A stretch of DNA of 42,480 nt from Isotricha intestinalis (Eukaryota; Ciliophora; Litostomatea; Vestibuliferida; Isotrichidae): the NCBI GenBank assembly GCA_023807065.1, contig JAJJLU010000448.1, positions 1-42,480 on the forward strand, written 5' to 3'. The notes below the pieces were generated by a model. It worked only from the letters and a program-made list of their open reading frames with translations, was not told where the DNA came from and ran no database searches. Below are positions 28,432 to 37,407 of this stretch, one piece after another. The first letter of the stretch is position 1; each line of letters starts with the position of its first letter. The position numbers and the translations under genes were made by a program.

Positions 28432-30354
28432 TTATTCTCCAATTAAATTATCAATTTCATTATTAACAATAGTGAATAACCTTTTTTCAATATTAGTTTT
28501 TTTAATGTTAGTTTTAAGTTTTTTGAATTCTTTACAAAAATTATCCATTTCACTTTCAGAAATATGATCTTCATTTAAATTCCAATTGACTTTATTGGAA
28601 ATATTAAAAGTCTTAGATAAAGAAATGATAGGTTTTGTTAAAAATTTAATCATTCTGGTTTGATAAGGTTCTAACATAACATAAGCTAAAACTTCAATTG
28701 CTTGCATATTTTTATAATAAGAAAAAATATCAGTTTTTAAATATAATCTAGCTTCTCCTTTTTGATATAAAATATTTTTAATTTGTAATTGTTTCCATGA
28801 TATAAATGGGCAAAAAATATATATAAAAATTTCTAATAAATTATATTTAAAATGTATTTTAATTCCTTTTTCAAATTTTGTTTCAATTAATTTATTATTA
28901 GAAAAGAATTTTTCTCTATTTAAACTATTATCTTTTTTATTATTCTTTTTATTTAATTTTTTATTGTTATTAAAAATATTCATATCAATATTCATATTTA
29001 ATGTTCCATTTTGAATTTGATTATTTAATAATTCATCAGTTGTATAAGATTCTTTATATGACTTTACTATTTTAATTTTCCTTTCTTTTTGATTTATGTT
29101 ATTTAAAGAAGTTTTTAATTTTAATATATTACTTACATTTTTCACCTTTTTAAATTTTGCAATATCTTCAGGAAAATTATTACTATACATTTTAGATATT
29201 TTATTTGACTGATGAATAGAAGTTTCAAATAAAAAATTTTGTTTAAGTTTTTTCACAAATTTTCTATTGTTATTTTTATCAATATCCTTAAATTGAAATA
29301 TATGAGTCATAAGATTTTCATGAGCATAAAATTTATTAATTCTTCCCATAATAATATAGAAAAAAATTAAAGATTCAGAAATAATGGAAGAAACATTTGC
29401 TAAAAATTCATTAAATTTCATATATTTTCTAATAAAAACTTGTTCTGCAGTATCAACTCTAATAAAATATTTAGCAGCTTTATCATAATCTCCTGGTTTA
29501 TTAATAAATCTTTTTTCTCCTTGAAAAACATTAAATAAAGTAAACATAGAAATTCCAGAAAAATATTTAATATAATAACTATTTAATAAATAATGTTCAT
29601 ATGACATAAATTTTTCAGTTAAATAATAAATTTCCATTTTATTAATTGAAATTGGATTTAATTTTAAAAATTCTTGTCTTAAATAAGGTTGAAGTGGATT
29701 TAAATAATTTTCAATATTAACTCCTGTATCAGAATGATATAATTGAAAAGTACAATCATTCATTGTTAATAAATTATAATTTTCTTCATAATCACTTTCA
29801 TTTGTTTTTTTAAATTGAGCAGTCAATTCAATATATTGATAAATACTATCTGTATATAAACCTTGAATAGTAATATTATTATCATTAAGACAAAATAAAT
29901 TATTTAAACTATTATCGTCAAAAGATTTATTAAATTTATTATAAAAATCTTTTTTTGAACAAAAAGAATAATTTAATTCTTTTTTATCATAATTTACAAT
30001 ATTATTTTTTTTTGTTAAAGTAACATGATTTGCAATAATATTAAAATAATCATATTCTTTTCCAGAATCTTTTCCTGAACATCTTATTCCAAAAGAATGA
30101 GTAATAGAATAATTATTAAAATTAATTGGAGAAGTAGAATGAGTTTGCATTTTATATGATATTATATTCATAAATTCTTTTTTCAATAAACTTATTAAAT
30201 TTATTAAAACAAATGTAACAGCAATCATTACAAAAAATAAAAATACTAATCCTCCTGTAAATGTTCGATATTTTTCTTTTGTTTTATAATGAAAGTTAAA
30301 TTGAATTCCAAAGTAATCACATTTTTTGATCAAAGATTTTATTTTTTTTTTCAT
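28432..30354 (-). CDS. Ciliate-type membrane protein with 'FG...GG' N-terminus, 640 residues
   Basis: The N-terminus has CDYFGIQFNFHYKTKEKYRT followed by FTGG, then a membrane helix at about 34-57 (LVFLFFVMIAVTFVLINL). This 'D.fG..f.f.....y.T..GG' start matches a large family of ciliate 'putative transmembrane' proteins I recall from Paramecium and Tetrahymena, with unknown function. A lumenal or extracellular domain of about 260 residues follows with scattered Cys. A second membrane helix lies near 320-345 (SSIISESLIFFYIIMGRINKFY). The C-terminal 290 residues are cytosolic and Lys/Asn-rich, with a helical patch FIYIFCPFISWKQLQIKNIL that could dip into the membrane. It is divergent from the CNB gene, 80 bp away. 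Confidence 0.75.
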   Translation of the reverse strand: MKKKIKSLIKKCDYFGIQFNFHYKTKEKYRTFTGGLVFLFFVMIAVTFVLINLISLLKKEFMNIISYKMQTHSTSPINFNNYSITHSFGIRCSGKDSGKEYDYFNIIANHVTLTKKNNIVNYDKKELNYSFCSKKDFYNKFNKSFDDNSLNNLFCLNDNNITIQGLYTDSIYQYIELTAQFKKTNESDYEENYNLLTMNDCTFQLYHSDTGVNIENYLNPLQPYLRQEFLKLNPISINKMEIYYLTEKFMSYEHYLLNSYYIKYFSGISMFTLFNVFQGEKRFINKPGDYDKAAKYFIRVDTAEQVFIRKYMKFNEFLANVSSIISESLIFFYIIMGRINKFYAHENLMTHIFQFKDIDKNNNRKFVKKLKQNFLFETSIHQSNKISKMYSNNFPEDIAKFKKVKNVSNILKLKTSLNNINQKERKIKIVKSYKESYTTDELLNNQIQNGTLNMNIDMNIFNNNKKLNKKNNKKDNSLNREKFFSNNKLIETKFEKGIKIHFKYNLLEIFIYIFCPFISWKQLQIKNILYQKGEARLYLKTDIFSYYKNMQAIEVLAYVMLEPYQTRMIKFLTKPIISLSKTFNISNKVNWNLNEDHISESEMDNFCKEFKKLKTNIKKTNIEKRLFTIVNNEIDNLIGE

Positions 30355-30434
30355 TGTTTTTTCGGTGTTTTTTATATTAATAAATTAAATCATATTTCAT
30401 TTAAAATTAATATAATTATTTTTTTATAAATATT
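30355..30434. promoter_or_regulatory. 80-bp divergent upstream region
   Basis: It separates the start codons of the membrane protein (-) and the CNB protein (+). It has the same length as the 4019-4098 region. It is A/T-rich with no motif that I can name. Confidence 0.35.
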
Positions 30435-32816
30435 ATGGCTCAAGTTCCAAAAGGAAAAATAAAAAGAAATTCAGTTTTTAATCAAAAACTAAAAAGAAAT
30501 TTAAATAATATTATTCATGATATAGCAAATTTAGGAACATTTGGTGAATTACCAATAGATAATTATTTAAGTGCAATAAAAATTTCCCCAAAAGATAGAA
30601 AAACAAAAGATTTAGCAATAATAAAAAATTTTTTAGAAAATTCTGAATTAGCTCAAAAATTTAAAAGTGATAATTTTAATAAAGAATCATTAGACCAAAT
30701 ATTAACATTATGCTCAGCTCAATTAAAATATTTTCATTTAGAAAAAGATAAAATATTATTTAGAATAGGAGATGAACCAGATAATTTTTATTTAATAATA
30801 AATGGAAGAATAGGAATATTAAAACCAATATCAAATCATAAAGAAATGACAGGATTAGAATATTTTTATTATATATATCAATTAAAAAAACAAAATGAAA
30901 TATATATATTAAAAAAAACAATAGAGAAAAATAATTCAATTTTTAAATTTGAATATCAAGATATTGATATTATCAATACAATAGTAATGAAAATTTTAAT
31001 AGAAGATTATTTTTCAATTAATATAAATATTTATGGTTCAAGAACAATAGAAGAAATATTAAGAATTTGTGGTTTTAAAGAAGAATATTTTGGAATTTAT
31101 TTTGATATAGAACAAAAAGATGATAAAGAATATGTAAGTAGAATAGAAAGAATAATAACAAAGAAAATACCAAAAATAAAAAAAGATTTAATAGAAAAAT
31201 ATAGACCTTTAACATCAGAATCAGGTAAATTTGAAATAACAATATTTGAATATAAAAGTATGTTAGAATTAGGAAATAATTTTTTTTTTGGTGATACAGC
31301 AATGGATAAAACTACAACAAGGAATGCAACAATTAAAACTGTTGAAGATACTGATTTTTGTTATTTAGAATTAGGATATTATAAAACTTATTTAAAAGAA
31401 GAAAAAAGAAGATTAACTATGAAAGAGGTTTTATTTTTAGTTAATAATTTTTTCTTTCATAATATTTCTCCTCAATATTTTGAAAAAAAATTCTTAAATC
31501 TTTTTATTTATGAAGAAAAATATCAAAATGAATTTATTTTCAGAGAAGATGAAAATGCTGATTTTGTTTATTTTATTAAAAAAGGAAATTGTGATATATA
31601 TATTAAAAAAAATGTTTTTGAAATTTATAATTTAATATATTATCTTTCTCAATTAGAAACGGATCCAAATTTTAATTTAAAAAATATATTAAATGGAAAT
31701 TATCAAAATGATTTTTTAGCTTTACAAAAGCAATTTAAAGAAGTTGAAAAAACAAAATTATTTTATTTAAATTTAATAGATACTATTGGTATAGAAAGTA
31801 TATATTTTGGTTTGAATTATTTATATAATGTTAAAGTAAGTTCAAGAACAATTGCATATTATAAAATTGAAGTAAAGCATTTATTATCAATTTTTCAAGA
31901 TGAACCAATTTGTTTTTTTGATTTTAAAAAAGAATGTTTTAAAAAAATAAATCTTTTATTAGAAAGATTAACAGATTTAAATATTACAAAAATAGAAATG
32001 ATTGATGATAAAGAAACAATAAGAGTAAAAAGTTTAGATAAAGAATTAGAAAAGGAAAAGAAATTAAATAATAAAGTTTTTGATTTAGAATATGGAGAAG
32101 TAAATTATAATAAACAAAAAATTCAATTGAAAAATCAAATGAATAAAAAATTTGATTTAAATAAAGATAGATCATTAATAAGGAAAATTTCTACTAAATG
32201 GTCTCATATATTAAAAGTTCCTACTAAATTAAATTTTAGTAATTTAAAGCAAAATTTAAAATCTTTAAGTCCTTTACCAATAATTAATAATTATAATAAA
32301 ACTAATTTAATAAATAAAAAAAATACTCTTCAAGAAACAAAAGAAAATTTTAATCATGGTTTAAAATTTGAAAAAAATTTAATTAAAAAATTAGAAAAAC
32401 AAAAAGAAGAAGATGATAAATTGTTAATTACAAATCATTATAAAAATCCTTCTTCTTCTTCTTTAAAAAGAATTTTTAATGATGATGAAAAAATTAATAA
32501 TGATTATAAAACTATTTTTTTTAAAACTTCAATTCAAATAAAAATAAAACCTTTAATTAGAAATAGAAATAATAATACATATGATAAATTAAAAAGAATT
32601 AAATCATGGGATTTTGAAACAGAAAATAAAATTTATGAACAATATGCAAATACAATTGTTAATGAAGAACCTTATATTGCAAGTTACAGTTTTAGAGGTC
32701 AAAAAGGTTATAATGGAAAATATTTAAAAATTAAAAATAATTTTTATAGAAAATATAAATCTAAAATGACAAGTGAAGATTTATTTAAATATAGAAAAGA
32801 AAAGATGAAAATATAA
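30435..32816 (+). CDS. Cyclic-nucleotide-binding domain protein without kinase, 793 residues
   Basis: The first CNB fold spans about 70-320. Its strands (ILFRIGDEPDNFYLIINGRI, 107-126) and its phosphate cassette (FGDTAMDKTTTRNATI, 285-300) are separated by roughly 140 residues of inserted sequence. The cassette has Asp for the usual Glu and Asn after R296. A second CNB-like fold starts near 360 (NEFIFREDENADFVYFIKKG) and has no clear cassette. The last 280 residues are basic and low-complexity, ending in a Tyr/Lys-rich patch (FRGQKGYNGKYLKIKNNF). Architecture and the TTTRNATI motif make it a paralogue of the 761-residue protein at 7077-9362, with a longer insertion. No catalytic domain is present. 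It may be an effector or scaffold; ligand binding is uncertain because the Glu that contacts the ribose is changed. Confidence 0.85.
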   Translation: MAQVPKGKIKRNSVFNQKLKRNLNNIIHDIANLGTFGELPIDNYLSAIKISPKDRKTKDLAIIKNFLENSELAQKFKSDNFNKESLDQILTLCSAQLKYFHLEKDKILFRIGDEPDNFYLIINGRIGILKPISNHKEMTGLEYFYYIYQLKKQNEIYILKKTIEKNNSIFKFEYQDIDIINTIVMKILIEDYFSININIYGSRTIEEILRICGFKEEYFGIYFDIEQKDDKEYVSRIERIITKKIPKIKKDLIEKYRPLTSESGKFEITIFEYKSMLELGNNFFFGDTAMDKTTTRNATIKTVEDTDFCYLELGYYKTYLKEEKRRLTMKEVLFLVNNFFFHNISPQYFEKKFLNLFIYEEKYQNEFIFREDENADFVYFIKKGNCDIYIKKNVFEIYNLIYYLSQLETDPNFNLKNILNGNYQNDFLALQKQFKEVEKTKLFYLNLIDTIGIESIYFGLNYLYNVKVSSRTIAYYKIEVKHLLSIFQDEPICFFDFKKECFKKINLLLERLTDLNITKIEMIDDKETIRVKSLDKELEKEKKLNNKVFDLEYGEVNYNKQKIQLKNQMNKKFDLNKDRSLIRKISTKWSHILKVPTKLNFSNLKQNLKSLSPLPIINNYNKTNLINKKNTLQETKENFNHGLKFEKNLIKKLEKQKEEDDKLLITNHYKNPSSSSLKRIFNDDEKINNDYKTIFFKTSIQIKIKPLIRNRNNNTYDKLKRIKSWDFETENKIYEQYANTIVNEEPYIASYSFRGQKGYNGKYLKIKNNFYRKYKSKMTSEDLFKYRKEKMKI

Positions 32817-33145
32817 ATTATATGTTTTTTATAAAATATATTTTTTTTGATGAAATATATATAATTTATATTAATTATTGCTAATAAAAAATTCAAATAT
32901 AAAAAGTATATTTATATAATCAAAATTTATTTTTTAACAAATAAATAATAAAAAAAACAAATATAAAAAATTAAATTTTTATTTTTAAATTTTAATGAAC
33001 ATATTTATTTTCAATAATTATATTTATTTAATTTATTAAAAAAATAGTTTTTAAATCTAAAATAAATACTATCTAATTGGATAAATCATAAAAAAAAATA
33101 ATACATATATTAAACAAATTAAAAACAATAAAATAAAAAAATTTT
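32817..33145. other. 329-base convergent intergenic region, nothing recognised
   Basis: It lies between two converging stops. It has only A/T-rich sequence with long A and T runs; no open frame, terminator hairpin or RNA gene is visible. Confidence 0.5.
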
Positions 33146-35122
33146 TTATTCCCAAATTTTAATAACATTATCATTTCCACAAGAAGCTAAATTTCCATTT
33201 TTTAATTTAATAACAACAATAACATTACTTAAATGTTCATGAAGAGTTTGACAACAAATTTTATTTTTAATATTCCAAATTTTAATAGTATTATCAAAGC
33301 TTCCAGAAGCGAATTTTTCATTATTAATTTGGCAAATACTTCTAATAGAATTTAAATGTCCTTTCAAAGTAAAAACGCATTCATTATTTTTCCAAAATTT
33401 AATAGTTTTATCATCACTACCAGATAAAATTTCTCCTGAATTTAATTGACATAAACACTTTACCCATTTTTCATGACCAGTTAAAGTAAATAAACATTCT
33501 GAACTTTCCCAACTCCAAATTTTAATATTTGTATCAGCTGAACCTGAACATAAATTTTTATTTAATAATAATATCATTGTTAAAATACAATCTTTATGTC
33601 CTATTAAGGTACTTGTACATTTCCTATTTTTAAAATCCCATATTTTTATTGTTGTATCATTTGAACCTGAAGCAAAAAACATTTCATTTAATTTTGTTAT
33701 ACAATTTATCCATAATTTATGTCCTTCAAAAGTATAAATATTTTCCTTATTATTTGGTAAATCTAAATTATATAAATTTATTTTATTTTCTGAATTTCCA
33801 CTTAAAAGCATATTTGGAGAAAATTCTAATAAAGATAAAACATATCCTTCTTCATTTATTGTTTTTTCACATATTAAATTATGTATATTCCATATTTTAA
33901 TTGTATTATCATAAGAACCTGAAACTATTTTTTCATTTTTTAATTGAATTAAAGAAACTATTTTATCAATGTGACCATAAAAATTTTCTATACATTGATA
34001 TTGTTTAATATTATTTGGATGGGAATGTATAAAATTATAATTATATGTTACTTGTAAAGGAACATCTGAATTAGGAATATTTGATATTATATTTTTTATA
34101 TTTGTTGAAAAATATTCATTATTATTATTATTATTATTTTTATTATCTGATATTGAAAAATATTTTAATTGATTTAATTTTGTAGTATCAATTTGACCAT
34201 CTGAATTATGTGTTTTATTAGATAAACTTTTCTGATAATCAATATATAATGTTTTTATCATTGAAAAAACATTTTTATTTTTTTCTTTTTCATGTTCAAA
34301 TTGTTTTCTATAAATTTCTTTTTTTTGATTTAATTTTTTAATTTGTTCATTAATATCTTTTTCTAATTGTTTCTGAGCAATATCACAATTACAATCAAAT
34401 TCAATTTGTTTTTTGCTTAAAATTTTTAATAAATTTTCAATTTCTTCACTACTCATAATTTCTTGTTTTTTAATTAAATGATCAGAATGATTAGTATTTA
34501 AGCATTCATTACAAATATTATATTTACAACTTTTACAATAATAAATTAAAGTTTCTTCATTATGAATAGGACATTTATTTTCAGGTAAATTTTTACTTAT
34601 CATCATATTTAAAGGACTTTCTTTTTCTTTATCATTTATATTATTACATACACATCTATATAAAACTTTTAATTGATTATCATTTTGATCAAGATATATA
34701 TTTTTAATATGTGGAGAACGAGTTTTACAATTTGGACATATAAAATAAAATTGATTTTTATTATTATTTATTTCTTCTTTATTTTCATCATTTTTATTTT
34801 TTGGTTGAATAAATTTATCATTTTGTTCTGATTCATGTTTTTTCTTTAATTTTTGCTTTGGTTTTTTTATATATTCATCTTCTATTGGCATTATCATTCC
34901 TTCTCTTATTTCTCTTATTAAACTTTTCCTTTTTGATTTTCCTTTTTTTTCTTGCTTTTTTTTTTCTTCTTTTTTCACTTCTTCCTTTTTCACTTTCGTT
35001 GGTTCTATTTCACCTTCTGGTCCTCTTTCTGTATTTAAATCTTTATCTTCGTATCTTAATATTTTTTTCTTTTCTATTTTTATATTTTTTTGCTTTGAAT
35101 TTTGAGAACCACAAACACCCAT
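33146..35122 (-). CDS. B-box zinc finger / WD40 propeller protein, probably acylated
   Basis: The protein has 658 residues. MGVCGSQ is a classic dual-acylation start: Gly2 for myristate, Cys4 for palmitate, Ser6 favourable. Residues 20-120 are Lys/Glu-rich and disordered. Residues 126-160 hold CPNC...CVC, a possible zinc ribbon. A B-box follows at 184-216 (CPIHNEETLIYYCKSCKYNI then CNECL...H..H). A coiled coil lies at about 220-300. Residues about 385-658 form seven WD40 repeats, each ending in IKIW, IKFW or a close variant (the second, INLYNL, is the most divergent). This is a complete propeller with a C-terminal IKIWE. The order zinc finger, B-box, coiled coil, propeller is TRIM-like without a RING, so ligase activity is not implied. 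Scaffolding at a membrane is the likeliest role. Confidence 0.88.
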   Translation of the reverse strand: MGVCGSQNSKQKNIKIEKKKILRYEDKDLNTERGPEGEIEPTKVKKEEVKKEEKKKQEKKGKSKRKSLIREIREGMIMPIEDEYIKKPKQKLKKKHESEQNDKFIQPKNKNDENKEEINNNKNQFYFICPNCKTRSPHIKNIYLDQNDNQLKVLYRCVCNNINDKEKESPLNMMISKNLPENKCPIHNEETLIYYCKSCKYNICNECLNTNHSDHLIKKQEIMSSEEIENLLKILSKKQIEFDCNCDIAQKQLEKDINEQIKKLNQKKEIYRKQFEHEKEKNKNVFSMIKTLYIDYQKSLSNKTHNSDGQIDTTKLNQLKYFSISDNKNNNNNNNEYFSTNIKNIISNIPNSDVPLQVTYNYNFIHSHPNNIKQYQCIENFYGHIDKIVSLIQLKNEKIVSGSYDNTIKIWNIHNLICEKTINEEGYVLSLLEFSPNMLLSGNSENKINLYNLDLPNNKENIYTFEGHKLWINCITKLNEMFFASGSNDTTIKIWDFKNRKCTSTLIGHKDCILTMILLLNKNLCSGSADTNIKIWSWESSECLFTLTGHEKWVKCLCQLNSGEILSGSDDKTIKFWKNNECVFTLKGHLNSIRSICQINNEKFASGSFDNTIKIWNIKNKICCQTLHEHLSNVIVVIKLKNGNLASCGNDNVIKIWE

Positions 35123-35218
35123 TTAAAAATTTTTTTATAAAAACTTCTTTTTATTTTTAAATTTATTCAAATTTCCAAAAAAAAAATAAATAAAAAATAA
35201 ATAAATTGGCAATAAATA
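35123..35218. promoter_or_regulatory. 96-bp divergent upstream region
   Basis: It separates the starts of the B-box/WD40 gene (-) and the Rab gene (+). It contains T runs toward the first and A runs toward the second, the common pattern here of an A-rich leader before each ATG. Confidence 0.35.
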
Positions 35219-35965
35219 ATGTTAGATAATCAAACAGAGAAAGAAATAAAATATGAAATTCTTCCAGAAGACTTTAATTTAATAGACTTAGATTTTAAAA
35301 TAATATTAATAGGAGATTCAGGGGTAGGAAAAAGTTGTTTAACATTAAAAGGAACAAAAAATATATTTGAAGATTATTATCAAACAACAATAGGTTTTGA
35401 ATTTTCAACATTTAATATAAAAATAAATGATAAATATATAAGATTATCAATTTGGGATACATGCGGACAAGAAATTTATCGTTCAATTATTTCTGGATTT
35501 TATAGAAATTGTAGTTTAGCTATGATTGTTTATTCTATTGATAATTTTGAATCTTTCCAAAATATACATTCTTGGGTTAAAGACTTAAAACAACAATCAA
35601 ATCCTGATATTAAAATTTTTCTTATTGGAAATAAAAGTGATTTAAGTGAAAAAAGAGTTGTTGAAAAAGAAAAAGGAGAAAATTTTTCTAAAGAAAATAA
35701 TTTTCATTTATTTTTTGAAACTTCTGCAAAGACTGGTTTTAATGCTAAAAATATTTTCATTGAAGCTGCTAAAATTTTATATCTTGAACATTTAAATTAT
35801 ATTCAAAAAGCTTCTTTAAATCAAAATAATAATAATATTACACAGACTCATGAAAAAAATAATGTTAATCATAAAAATGTTAATAAAAGTAATATTCCTA
35901 TCCCAAAAAAATTACATAATATTATTATTGAAGATGATGAAAGACAAAAAAAAGGTTGTTGTTGA
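35219..35965 (+). CDS. Rab-family small GTPase
   Basis: The protein has 248 residues. The P-loop is GDSGVGKS (32-39), the switch I Thr is in TTIGFEF (57), switch II is WDTCGQE (79-85), the base-binding motif is NKSD (138-141) and the G5 motif is ETSAK (167-171). The C-terminus is KKGCC followed directly by TGA, a double-Cys geranylgeranylation site; this also shows that TGA is a stop here. Compared with typical Rabs it has a 20-residue acidic N-terminal extension and a long Asn-rich tail of about 50 residues. Cys82 replaces the nearly invariant Ala of DTAGQ (Ras position 59), while the catalytic Gln84 is kept. Subfamily cannot be settled. The role is membrane traffic by family. Confidence 0.93.
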   Translation: MLDNQTEKEIKYEILPEDFNLIDLDFKIILIGDSGVGKSCLTLKGTKNIFEDYYQTTIGFEFSTFNIKINDKYIRLSIWDTCGQEIYRSIISGFYRNCSLAMIVYSIDNFESFQNIHSWVKDLKQQSNPDIKIFLIGNKSDLSEKRVVEKEKGENFSKENNFHLFFETSAKTGFNAKNIFIEAAKILYLEHLNYIQKASLNQNNNNITQTHEKNNVNHKNVNKSNIPIPKKLHNIIIEDDERQKKGCC

Positions 35966-36340
35966 AAACATGTTTTTCATTAGAAATAATATTAAATAAA
36001 AGTTTTCAAAATTTTAAATTATATTATTTTTTATCATTTTAACCCCAAAAAATATAAAAATTATTTGATAATAAATAATACATAATTATTGATATTGATG
36101 AGATATAAAATCAATGAATATTGAAAAGAAGAAGAATAATTAATCTATTATTCATCATTTATGAAAAATATAATAATATTAAATTAAATAATCTTAATCA
36201 ATCTTTATTCTTATAAATACTCTAAATACATTTTAAAAAAAAATAAATAATATTTATTTTTTATTTTTTATATATATCAATATAAAAACTCACTTATTTT
36301 TTTATTTATTTTTTCATATTTTTATACAATTGTTTTTGAG
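35966..36340. other. 375-base convergent intergenic region, nothing recognised
   Basis: It lies between the Rab stop and the GTPase-membrane gene stop. It is AT-rich, with only a short CCCC at about 36043-36046. No open frame or structured RNA is visible. Confidence 0.5.
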
Positions 36341-37405
36341 TTATAATAAAAATAAATCTAATTCATCTTTATATATTTTAGCAAAAACAAGAGAAAATAA
36401 TAAAATAAAAATAGTAAATATTAAATAAATAGTAAGTAAAGGTCCATAAGCAAAATTTAAATTTATTTTTAATTTATTATCATATCCTGGAAAATCAAAT
36501 AAATTACAATAAACTTTCATTCCAATTTCAAAAATAATAGAAATAAAAAAACCAATAATTACAACTTTTAATATATTATAATTTTTTTGACACATTCCAA
36601 AAAATGCAATAGAACTTAAAACTATAATCCAAATAAAAAGAGAAAGTAAAGGTATAAATTTATTTACAGGAAATAATTTATTTAAGTATAATAATATTGT
36701 TATAAAAATAGGATAAAATATATTAAGTATCATTAATATATAAAAAAATATTCTAAAAATCTTTTCATGATGAACTAAAAATTTAAATAAAGATAATAAA
36801 ATAATATTTTTTTCATCAAAATTAACTTCTCTTTTAATAATTTCAACTAATAATTTTTCAAAAGTTTCATTAATATTTTTTCCAGTTTTGGCAGAACATT
36901 CATAAAAAGGACAATTTAATTTTTTAGAAAAATTAAATCCTTCTTCAAAAGAAACTTCTCTTTTTTTATTATTATCTATTTTATTTCCAACTAAAATTCT
37001 TGGAACATTTTTTCCAACTAAAGAATTTAATTTATAGTTTAGTTTTTTTAATAATAAAAAAGAAGTTCTATCATCAATAGAATATACTAAATAATAACCA
37101 TTAACTCCTATTCCATAAGTATTATAAGTAAATATTGTAAATTCAGATTGTCCATCCATATCAATTATTTCCATTTCATATAAATCATTCTTTAAATTTA
37201 TTATTTGTTTTGTTGAATTTTGAAGTGTTGGTTCATAAATTTGTAAAAATAAATTTTCTTTATAACGAAATATTATAGATGATTTTCCACATTTTTCTTT
37301 CCCTATAAATAATATTTTCTTCTTTTTCATTTGATAATTATAATTATTTAATAATGGAGTTCCTAATTTTTCTAAATTAATTATATTATCTTCACTTTCA
37401 GTCAT
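36341..37405 (-). CDS. Rheb-like small GTPase fused to a four-helix membrane domain
   Basis: The protein has 354 residues in one uninterrupted frame. The GTPase domain (28-193) has P-loop GKEKCGKS (35-42), effector-type EPT (58-60), G3 DMDGQ (82-86), GVNGYYLVYSIDD, VGNKID (139-144) and ECSAKTG (169-175). The run NGYYLVYSI with VPRILVGNKIDN and REVSFEEG is closest to Rheb (Ras family). In place of a short prenylated tail it has four hydrophobic helices: about 217-241, 250-271, 278-299 and 320-343, with a short cytosolic end and no CaaX. Asp84 occupies the position of the invariant Ala of DTAGQ, and Met83 that of Thr. The hydrophobic domain is a fixed membrane anchor or a channel/receptor-like module; its family is not recognised. 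The function of the GTPase (for example TOR control) is inference. Confidence 0.88.
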   Translation of the reverse strand: MTESEDNIINLEKLGTPLLNNYNYQMKKKKILFIGKEKCGKSSIIFRYKENLFLQIYEPTLQNSTKQIINLKNDLYEMEIIDMDGQSEFTIFTYNTYGIGVNGYYLVYSIDDRTSFLLLKKLNYKLNSLVGKNVPRILVGNKIDNNKKREVSFEEGFNFSKKLNCPFYECSAKTGKNINETFEKLLVEIIKREVNFDEKNIILLSLFKFLVHHEKIFRIFFYILMILNIFYPIFITILLYLNKLFPVNKFIPLLSLFIWIIVLSSIAFFGMCQKNYNILKVVIIGFFISIIFEIGMKVYCNLFDFPGYDNKLKINLNFAYGPLLTIYLIFTIFILLFSLVFAKIYKDELDLFLL

Positions 37406-37407
37406 TT

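Noticed and set aside
34858..35160. Plus-strand 100-codon Leu/Phe-rich frame that looks like membrane helices
   Set aside because: It is antisense to the Lys/Glu-rich N-terminus of the B-box/WD40 gene; this composition arises automatically.
35966..36340. tRNA or other RNA gene in longer intergenic regions
   Set aside because: I found no cloverleaf-like arms or conserved T-loop; G+C is too low for any known structured RNA.
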